Assembly (NCBI GenBank): GCA_964403885.1
Contig: CAYOHY010000003.1
Location: forward strand, 1-64,000
Length of the DNA stretch: 64,000 bases
From: CAYOHY01 sp964403885
Lineage (GTDB): Bacteria; Actinomycetota; Coriobacteriia; Anaerosomatales; PHET01
Direction of reading: 5' to 3'
Shown here: piece after piece, positions 57,861 to 64,000 of the stretch
How positions within the stretch are numbered: the stretch's first letter is position 1
Layout: each line of letters begins with the position of its first letter
Translations under genes and position numbers: made by a program
The notes under the pieces: generated by a model
Told to the model about the DNA's origin: nothing
The model's input: only the letters and a program-made list of their open reading frames with translations
The model's database searches: none

Positions 57861-59315
57861 TCAGAGCAGGTTTGACACGAGGCGCGCGGTGGCGTTTCGG
57901 AGGCGCTGTCCGGCCGACCAGCCGTCGATCATCTCCAGGGTGACCTCCTCGCACTCCTTAAGGTCCTCGAGGAAGATGGCCTCGTGCTCGAGCGCGATGC
58001 GTGAGTCGTAGAACCACGCCATCAGCTCCTTGTGCAAAGCGAGCGACCTGATGTCGAAGTTCATCGTGCCGATTGACGCCATCTCGCCGTCGATCGTCAT
58101 GGTCTTGGCGTGGAAGAAGCCCTTGTTGTACCGATAGACCTTGGCGCCGGCCGCAACGAGTGGGCGGAAGAACGACTCTGCCGCGTACCAGGCGATCTTC
58201 TTGTCGGGCCAGCCGGTCATCATGAAGCGCACGTCGATGCCGGCGAGTGCGGCGTCGAGCATCACCGAGTACACGTCAGGGGTCGGCACGAAGTACGGTG
58301 ACTGTATCCAGATTCGATCTCGCGCACTGCTCATGGCGACCATGTGTGCACGACGAGCGGGGTCCCACGGGATATCCACGCCCGTGGATACGATCTGCGT
58401 GAGCGTGCGAACACCGTGCTCGGGATAGTCAGTGGGGAAGAAGCGCTCGTTGAAGAGATCCTCGCCCGTGACATCCCACCAGCGGACACAGAACATCTTC
58501 TGCAGGTCCATGACCGCCGGTCCGTGGAAGCGGCAGTGTGTATCGCGCCACGCCGGGTACTTGGGGGCGCCGTCGATGTACTCCTGGCCCACGTTGATGC
58601 CGCCGGTATAGCCCTTGACCGAGTCGATGATCACCATCTTGCGATGGTTGCGGTAGTTGATCAGGCGCGGGTCGGTCACGTCCCATAGAATCTGCGCGCC
58701 CGCAGCCCTCAGCCGCTTGATCTCGTCCTTCTTGTAGGTGAGGTTGCCGGCGAAGTCGTTGAGCATCCTGACCTCGACGCCGGCCGCGAGTCTGCCGAGC
58801 AGTATCTCGGTCAGCTGAGCGGTGAGCTGGTCGCGTTCCCAGATGAAGTACTGGATGTTGATCGTGTCGGTCGCTGCAGCGAGGTCCTCCTTGAGCGCAC
58901 GGAACTTGTTCTCGCCGTTCACCAGGATCTCAACATCGTAGGCGGGGAGCACCACCGCCCTGTCGGCGTTCTCTATGAGCCGCGGCAGGCGCTCGTAGCC
59001 CCGCTCGCGGGCCCATTCGTCCGCTTCGGCTCCGACAGCGGGATAGTGCGACTGGACGCGCTTTATCGTGGGCAGCGCGAGCTTGATGACCTGCGCCATC
59101 TTCGGGCTCTTGGCGACCCTCTTCTTCCAGTTGCGGCCAAACAGTATGTAGAAGAGAAGGCCCACGAGAGGGAACGCCCACAGCACGAGCAGCCACGCGA
59201 GCGTCTCGGTGGGCTCGCGGTCATCGGAGATCAGTGCGACCGCAACCGCGACCCAGTAGATGACGAGACACAACGCGGCGATCGACGGCCACGACGAGAC
59301 CAGACTCCAGCCCAT
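57861..59315 (-). CDS. cls: Cardiolipin synthase-like phospholipase D family protein
   Basis: A 484-residue protein with two N-terminal membrane helices (about 10-29 and 38-60), a PLD N-terminal domain, and two HKD catalytic motifs: HRKMVIIDSVKGYTGGINVG (about 227) and HAKTMTIDGEMASIGTMNFD (about 405). This is the architecture of bacterial cardiolipin synthase A, which joins two phosphatidylglycerols. ATG 59315 follows a G-rich site. Confidence 0.92.
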   Translation of the reverse strand: MGWSLVSSWPSIAALCLVIYWVAVAVALISDDREPTETLAWLLVLWAFPLVGLLFYILFGRNWKKRVAKSPKMAQVIKLALPTIKRVQSHYPAVGAEADEWARERGYERLPRLIENADRAVVLPAYDVEILVNGENKFRALKEDLAAATDTINIQYFIWERDQLTAQLTEILLGRLAAGVEVRMLNDFAGNLTYKKDEIKRLRAAGAQILWDVTDPRLINYRNHRKMVIIDSVKGYTGGINVGQEYIDGAPKYPAWRDTHCRFHGPAVMDLQKMFCVRWWDVTGEDLFNERFFPTDYPEHGVRTLTQIVSTGVDIPWDPARRAHMVAMSSARDRIWIQSPYFVPTPDVYSVMLDAALAGIDVRFMMTGWPDKKIAWYAAESFFRPLVAAGAKVYRYNKGFFHAKTMTIDGEMASIGTMNFDIRSLALHKELMAWFYDSRIALEHEAIFLEDLKECEEVTLEMIDGWSAGQRLRNATARLVSNLL

Positions 59316-59540
59316 CTCTGCCCCCTCACTGTGTCGTCGTGAGCATCGCCACGGCGAGATACCAACACTGACTGTATGGTACTTGTTTGTTCACCTCTAG
59401 GCGACGACGACGTACCGTGCGGCACAGGCCAAGCACCCCAGCCCGGACCAGCGGGGTGGTTACGCAAGTGGCAGGCATCGTCTACCCTGTCCACAACCAG
59501 CCGCGAGACGAACGCGGCCGGACACAACCGAAGGATTGCC
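59316..59540. other. Divergent intergenic region, cls/GAP
   Basis: A 225-base region. TATGGTACT at 59375-59383 recurs on the opposite strand upstream of the Clc gene (56250-56242). No complete promoter, RNA gene or ORF could be supported. Confidence 0.4.
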
Positions 59541-60215
59541 GTGGGCAGCCTGCTCGTACACATCACCCCGCTGGCACTGGGCGTCGCCGCGAGCCCGCTT
59601 CCGGTCGTCGCCGTGCTGATCATCCTGATCACCAAGCGGGCCCGCCCCGCGAGCATCGTGCTCACCGCGGGCTGGATACTGGGAAACATCGTCGCCATAG
59701 GCATCGCCGTCGCCTTTGCCGACGTCGTACCGATGCCCAAACAAGGCACCGACGCGCCGTCCGAGGGAATCTTCACCCTGCTTCTGGGCATCGGGCTCGT
59801 GGTCATGGGTATCCTGGCGCGTCGCGGACGACAGCGCTCCACGAGCACCGAGCTCCCCACCTGGGTGAACTCCGTCGACAACCTCTCGCCGATCGGCGCG
59901 GGGTTCGTCGCGTTCCTCAACGCGACGACAAGCCCCAAGAACCTCGCGCTGACCATCACCGCCGGCCGCATGATCAGCACGTCGGTCAGCGCCCCGCCGC
60001 TCATCGCGTCGGCGAGCCTGTTCTACGTGGCCGTGGCCAGCGTCTCAATCGTCACGCCGGTCGTTTTGTACTTTGTCGGCGGTGAGCGATCGGTGGACAT
60101 CCTCAAGCGCTGGCGCGATCGGGTGACCGAGAACGGGGCGGCGATCATGGAGATCACGCTCCTCGTACTGGGTGTCGCGATGTCTGCCAAGGGGCTGTAC
60201 AACCTCTTCAGCTAG
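59541..60215 (+). CDS. GAP (Sap, sulfolipid-addressing-like) family membrane protein
   Basis: A 224-residue protein with about six membrane helices. The start GSLLVHITPLALGVAASPLPVVAVLIIL and LTAGWILGNIVAIG resemble the GAP/Sap family, related in topology to LysE-type exporters. In mycobacteria Sap is linked to sulfolipid export and other members to glycopeptidolipid export; no such lipid genes are here. GTG 59541 follows AAGGA. The actual substrate is unknown. Confidence 0.78.
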   Translation: MGSLLVHITPLALGVAASPLPVVAVLIILITKRARPASIVLTAGWILGNIVAIGIAVAFADVVPMPKQGTDAPSEGIFTLLLGIGLVVMGILARRGRQRSTSTELPTWVNSVDNLSPIGAGFVAFLNATTSPKNLALTITAGRMISTSVSAPPLIASASLFYVAVASVSIVTPVVLYFVGGERSVDILKRWRDRVTENGAAIMEITLLVLGVAMSAKGLYNLFS

Positions 60216-60358
60216 CGTCACGACAGTAGTCAACGCGTATGCGACCCGCCGTCCCCGCGACCGAATCCACTCGGATATCGGCACCGTTCGGGTACCCTAG
60301 TATCAGGCGGTACCTTCGCCCGTACACACCCATGCCATCGACCCAACAGGGGGACTCG

Positions 60359-61612
60359 ATGTTCTATCGAAAGACCGTTCTCGACAACGGCGTCACCGTC
60401 ATGTCAGAGCCCATGGACTCCGTGCGCTCCGTCGCCTTGGGCATCTGGTTCGCCGTGGGCAGCCGTGACGAAAGCCCCGCCGAGGCGGGCATGTCGCACT
60501 TCATGGAGCACATGATGTTCAAGGGCACGCCCACGCGCAGCGCCCAAGACATCTCCGAGCAGTTCGACCGCCTGGGTGCCGAGCTCAACGCCTTCACGTC
60601 CAAGGAGTACACCTGCTACTACAGCAGGTGCGTGGACGAGAACCTCCCGGTCGCCTTCGAGCTACTGGCCGACATGTGTGTCAACGCCAACCTCGACGAT
60701 GAGTCGTGCACCTCGGAGCGCGAGGTCGTCATCGAGGAGATCGCGCGCATGGAAGACACTCCCGACGACCGCATCCACGAGATCTTCAGCCGCGCCCTGT
60801 GGCCCACGCACCCCATCGGCCTGCCGATCCTTGGGAGCCGTCAGACCGTGGGCGGGTTCGACCACCCGCAGTCGGTGTCGTTCCGGTCGAAGCACTACCT
60901 GACCGGCAACTGCGTGGTTGCGGCCTCCGGCAACGTGGACCATGAGGCTCTCGTCGCCCTCACCGAACGACACCTCGCCGGGCTCGCCGCAGGCCCGCGC
61001 TCGGTGCGGCCCGTCGCCGACGCCTCGAGCGAGGCCCAGCTCGCGGTCCTGAACAAGGACACTGAGCAGGCGCACATCTGCTACGGCGTCGCGACGATGA
61101 ACGCACACCATCCCGACCGCTTCGCGCTCTCCGTGCTCGACGGCGTGCTGGGCGGCGGGATGAGCTCGCGCCTGTTCCAAGAGATCCGAGAGAAGCGCGG
61201 CCTCGTCTACGCGGTCTACTCCTTCTCGGCGCTGTATCAGGACACGGGCGAGTTCGCGGTGTACGCAGGCACGCGCCCCGAGCGCGCCGAGGAGGTCATC
61301 CGCCTCATCCGCATCGAGATGGAGCGGATCGCCAATGACGGCGTGACGCCTGAGGAGCTCGACCGCGTGAGGCAAGCGGCGAAGGGCCACCTGGTGTTGG
61401 GAATGGAGTCGACCCGGAACCGCATGTCTCGCCTGGGCAAGAACGAGGTCACCGGCGGCGAGATCCTCTCGGCAGACGAGATCATGGAGCGCTTCGACGC
61501 GGTGTCGATGGACGACGTCTGCCGCGTGAGTGCCGACGTCCTGTCGCGCGAGAAGGTGCTCGCCGTGATCGGCCCGTTCGACCGAGACAAGCTCGCGCCG
61601 CTCGTGCACTAA
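60359..61612 (+). CDS. M16 family zinc peptidase
   Basis: A 417-residue protein of the processing-peptidase-like M16B group. The inverted zinc motif is HFMEH (HxxEH, about residues 44-48) in AGMSHFMEHMMFKGT, with the distal Glu in EREVVIEEIARMED. The C-terminal domain has GGGMSSRLFQEIREKRGLVYAVYS. ATG 60359 follows CAGGGGGA. Same position after pnp as mlpA/ymxG in Bacillus. Intracellular, no signal peptide seen. Confidence 0.93.
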   Translation: MFYRKTVLDNGVTVMSEPMDSVRSVALGIWFAVGSRDESPAEAGMSHFMEHMMFKGTPTRSAQDISEQFDRLGAELNAFTSKEYTCYYSRCVDENLPVAFELLADMCVNANLDDESCTSEREVVIEEIARMEDTPDDRIHEIFSRALWPTHPIGLPILGSRQTVGGFDHPQSVSFRSKHYLTGNCVVAASGNVDHEALVALTERHLAGLAAGPRSVRPVADASSEAQLAVLNKDTEQAHICYGVATMNAHHPDRFALSVLDGVLGGGMSSRLFQEIREKRGLVYAVYSFSALYQDTGEFAVYAGTRPERAEEVIRLIRIEMERIANDGVTPEELDRVRQAAKGHLVLGMESTRNRMSRLGKNEVTGGEILSADEIMERFDAVSMDDVCRVSADVLSREKVLAVIGPFDRDKLAPLVH

Positions 61613-61650
61613 CTCGTTTCCCAACCACTTCACAGGAAGGTCTCATCGCT

Positions 61651-62442
61651 ATGATCCGCGTACTCGTTGCCGGCGCAGCCGGCCGTATGGGCTCCGAGGT
61701 CGTCAAGGCCGTGTCTGCAGCCGAGGGGCTCGAGGTCGTCGCTGCGGTCGACCCGGGCATCGCCGGGTGCCTGGTCCCCGACGCCAACGGCGGCCACGTC
61801 GAGTGCACGACGGACCTGGCGTCGGCGATCGCCGCCACCTCACCCGACGTCATGGTCGACTTCACGCGGCCCGACGTGGTCGAAGGCAACCTGCGCATCG
61901 CGCTTGCCGCCGGCATCGACTGCGTGGTGGGCACCACGGGCGTGACCGAGGAGAAGCTCGCCGAGCTCGCAGCGATCGCGCCTGAGGGCACGTGTTTGTT
62001 CTACGCACCCAACTTCGCGATCGGCGCCGTGTTGATGATGGAGTTCGCTCAGCGCGCGGCGCGGTTCATGCCGCACGTCGAGGTCATCGAGCTCCACCAC
62101 GACCAGAAGCTCGACGCCCCCAGCGGCACCGCGGTCCATACCGCGCGCCTCATCGCCGCGGCTCGCCGCAGCGTGCCGGTGACACCGGGCCGAGACACCG
62201 AGCTGCCCGGGATGGAGGGTGCGCGAGGGGCGCTGGTCGATGAGGTGAGCGTGCACTCGGTGCGTCTGCCGGGCCTGGTGGCCCACCAGGAGGTCTTGTT
62301 CGGCGGTCAGGGCCAGACGCTGTCGATCAGGCACGACTCGATCGACCGCACGAGCTTCATGCCGGGCGTGGTGCTGGCGTGCCGCGAGGTGGGCGCGCAC
62401 AGCGGCCTGGTCATGGGCCTCGAGAAGCTGATGGGGGAGTAG
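61651..62442 (+). CDS. dapB: 4-hydroxy-tetrahydrodipicolinate reductase
   Basis: NAD(P)H-dependent step of lysine and meso-diaminopimelate synthesis. The 263-residue protein has the nucleotide-binding VLVAGAAGRMGSEV, MVDFTRPD, GTTG and the catalytic ELHHDQKLDAPSGTA segment. ATG 61651, with AGGAAGG upstream. lysC follows after one base. Confidence 0.96.
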   Translation: MIRVLVAGAAGRMGSEVVKAVSAAEGLEVVAAVDPGIAGCLVPDANGGHVECTTDLASAIAATSPDVMVDFTRPDVVEGNLRIALAAGIDCVVGTTGVTEEKLAELAAIAPEGTCLFYAPNFAIGAVLMMEFAQRAARFMPHVEVIELHHDQKLDAPSGTAVHTARLIAAARRSVPVTPGRDTELPGMEGARGALVDEVSVHSVRLPGLVAHQEVLFGGQGQTLSIRHDSIDRTSFMPGVVLACREVGAHSGLVMGLEKLMGE

Positions 62443-62443
62443 C

Positions 62444-63685
62444 GTGACCTGTCCGACAGCCATTCCGGGCATCGATCGCCCGGTCGTCGTCATGAAGTTC
62501 GGTGGCACCTCAGTCGCCACCGAGGAGGGCCGCGGGGCGATCGCCGCTCGAGTGAGCGCATCACTCGAGCTGGGCAACGCACCGGTCGTCGTCGTCAGCG
62601 CGATGGGTCGCGCCGGCGCACCGTACGCCACGGACACCCTGCTGGGTCTCGTCGCCGATCTCCCCACCGACGAGCGCGAGCGCGATCTTCTCGCCAGCGT
62701 GGGCGAGGTGGTGAGCGCTGTGGTGGTCGCGCACGAACTGCGTGGCGCGGGCATCTCGGCGCGGGCGTTCACGGGCCCGGAGGCGGGCATCCTCACCGAC
62801 GGGCGTCACGGCGAGTCGGCGGTCACCGAGATCCATACGGGCCCGCTCGCCGCAGCGATCGCGGACGGCGCGGTGCCGGTGGTCTGCGGTTTCCAGGGCA
62901 TCGCCGAGACCGGCGCGCTCACCACGCTGGGCCGAGGCGGCTCCGATACCACCGCATGCGCACTTGGCGTGGCACTGCAGGCCACCGAGGTCGAGATCTA
63001 CACCGACGTCGACGGCGTGATGACCGCGGACCCGCGGACCTGCGAGGGCGCTGAGGTGCTCGACGTGGTACGCGCCGACGAGCTCTTCCAGATGGCCCGG
63101 CATGGCAGCCGCGTGGTGCACACGCCCGCAGCCGAGCTCGCGCTCGCGAGCGGCCTGTCCGTCCGCGTGCGCAACACCTACAGCGCGCATCCGGGCACGC
63201 GCGTGGCAGACATCGCCGCGTATCGGCCCTCATCGGTCGCGACGGCCGTATCGCACGCACACGGCATCGCCCGTGTCCGCGTGGCTCTCCCGGCCGCCGA
63301 GGGTACACCCGAGCACATGGAGGCCCAGGCCACCGTGTATCGGTCGATGGCCGACTCGGGGGTGTCTCTCGACATGTTCACTCCGGTGGGCGAGACCCTG
63401 GTATTCACGGTGGGCGAAGACACGCTCGATGCCGCATGCGCTGTTCTCGGCACGCTGGGGCTGACGCATCAGGTGACGCGAGGGCTGTCGAAGGTCACTC
63501 TGGTTGGCGCGGGGATGCACGGCGTGCCCGGCGTGGTCGCGCGCATGGCCGCGCTGCTCGCCGAGGCCGGCGTGCAGGTCTTGCAGACCGCCGACTCCCA
63601 CACGACGATCTCGGTGCTCGTCCGCGAGGCACAAGCGGCTGCCGCCGTCGACGCGCTGCACAGCGGCTTCGACCTCGCCACGTAG
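62444..63685 (+). CDS. lysC: Aspartate kinase
   Basis: Phosphorylates aspartate, the first step to lysine, diaminopimelate, threonine and methionine. The 413-residue protein has VVVMKFGGTSVA at the N-terminus, FTGPEAGILTD, GRGGSDTTACALG, and two C-terminal ACT domains (about 265-413, including TLVGAGMHGVPGVVARMAALL), implying feedback control by amino acids. GTG 62444 lies next to the dapB stop. Confidence 0.95.
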   Translation: MTCPTAIPGIDRPVVVMKFGGTSVATEEGRGAIAARVSASLELGNAPVVVVSAMGRAGAPYATDTLLGLVADLPTDERERDLLASVGEVVSAVVVAHELRGAGISARAFTGPEAGILTDGRHGESAVTEIHTGPLAAAIADGAVPVVCGFQGIAETGALTTLGRGGSDTTACALGVALQATEVEIYTDVDGVMTADPRTCEGAEVLDVVRADELFQMARHGSRVVHTPAAELALASGLSVRVRNTYSAHPGTRVADIAAYRPSSVATAVSHAHGIARVRVALPAAEGTPEHMEAQATVYRSMADSGVSLDMFTPVGETLVFTVGEDTLDAACAVLGTLGLTHQVTRGLSKVTLVGAGMHGVPGVVARMAALLAEAGVQVLQTADSHTTISVLVREAQAAAAVDALHSGFDLAT

Positions 63686-63736
63686 CACGCTCACGGGTAT
63701 AGGAACGGGTGTGCCGCTTCGCCACCGGGAGGTCCC

Positions 63737-64000
63737 ATGCGCCCACTCGTGCTGATCTTGACCGCGTCACTCGACGGTTTCATCGCCGACCCTGAAGGCG
63801 GCGTCGAATGGCTTGGCGCTCCACCCAGCGAAGTCCCCGCTGACTACCTTGAGCTGATGGACGGCATCGACGCGTTGGTGATGGGGCGCGGCACCTACGA
63901 AGTCTCACTCGCGCTCGACGGCGGCACCGACGTCTTCGCCGACAAAGAGGTCTACGTCTTCACCTCGCGCGACGATCTGCTCCCGTTTCCGGGTGTGACC
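63737..64000 (+). CDS. Dihydrofolate reductase-like (RibD C-terminal fold) protein, 5' part
   Basis: 88 codons run to the right edge. The start RPLVLILTASLDGFIADPEGGVEWL matches the YyaP/YwjB type of RibD_C/DHFR-like proteins, followed by DALVMGRGTYEV. ATG 63737 follows GGGAGG. Whether it reduces folates, flavin precursors or something else cannot be judged from the fragment. Confidence 0.8.
   Translation, partial: MRPLVLILTASLDGFIADPEGGVEWLGAPPSEVPADYLELMDGIDALVMGRGTYEVSLALDGGTDVFADKEVYVFTSRDDLLPFPGVT

Noticed and set aside
60275..60282. GCCGATAT on the minus strand, a possible second sigma-28 -10
   Set aside because: No TAAA 14-16 bases upstream (the position reads TACT) and no minus-strand gene starts downstream of it.
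1..64000. CRISPR arrays, insertion sequences, prophage genes, tRNA and rRNA genes
   Set aside because: No regular direct repeats, transposase or integrase other than XerC, and no cloverleaf or rRNA-like sequence was found in the gene gaps.

Overview
The window is 64 kb of high-GC, gene-dense bacterial chromosome, almost all of it housekeeping genes. Gene content and style (strong GC bias at third codon positions, many GTG/TTG starts, stop-start overlaps such as ATGA/GTGA, a WhiG/FliA-type sigma factor, FabK-type enoyl reductases, TrmFO, and the MEP isoprenoid enzymes Dxr and IspG) suggest an Actinomycetota lineage near the Coriobacteriia. That placement is inference and would need a marker-gene tree. 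A run of exactly 100 N at 6525-6624 shows this is a scaffolded draft assembly, and that join removes the fabD/fabG boundary.

Layout. 1-10.4 kb: recG tail, rsmD, coaD, a coiled-coil protein, yceD, rpmF, then fatty-acid synthesis (plsX, fabH, fabK-like, fabD, fabG, acpP, second fabK-like, fabF) and rnc. 10.5-19.6 kb: chromosome segregation and secretion (smc, ftsY, signal peptidase, ffh), then rpsP, khpA, rimM, trmD and a second signal peptidase. 19.7-27.6 kb: rplS, rnhB, yraN, comM, dprA, trmFO, xerC, a WhiG/FliA sigma factor and a response regulator with a Cys-rich tail. 27.7-36.1 kb: rpsB, tsf, pyrH, frr, uppS, cdsA, dxr, rseP, ispG. 36.3-43.5 kb: DUF485 protein, acetate symporter, universal stress protein, proS, and a minus-strand GGDEF-EAL protein. 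43.6-54.8 kb: rimP, nusA, rnpM, infB, rbfA, nrnA, truB, ribF, rpsO, pnp. 54.8-60.2 kb: a membrane and envelope block (Clc channel, GlsB-like, AI-2E family, cardiolipin synthase-like, GAP family). 60.3-64 kb: M16 peptidase, dapB, lysC and the start of a DHFR-like gene.

The order of the core genes (rsmD-coaD, yceD-rpmF, plsX-fab-rnc-smc-ftsY, ffh-rpsP-khpA-rimM-trmD-rplS-rnhB, dprA-trmFO-xerC, sigma28-rpsB-tsf-pyrH-frr-uppS-cdsA-dxr-rseP-proS-rimP-nusA-rnpM-infB-rbfA-truB-ribF-rpsO-pnp-M16-dap/lysC) closely matches the order known from Bacillus subtilis. Against that backbone three blocks look inserted: the acetate symporter operon, the GGDEF-EAL gene, and the 54.8-60.2 kb membrane block. The flagellar operon that precedes the sigma gene in B. 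subtilis is missing.

No CRISPR array, insertion sequence, prophage, tRNA or rRNA gene was seen, and no wholly new multi-gene system. The best leads are: a near-consensus sigma28/WhiG promoter in front of the c-di-GMP enzyme gene, with a WhiG-type sigma gene 15 kb away; a helix-turn-helix-like insertion inside the site-2 protease RseP; Cys-rich tails on NusA and on the response regulator; a 158-residue extra domain on RibF; and several hairpins placed directly against promoters or around acpP and rpsO-pnp.
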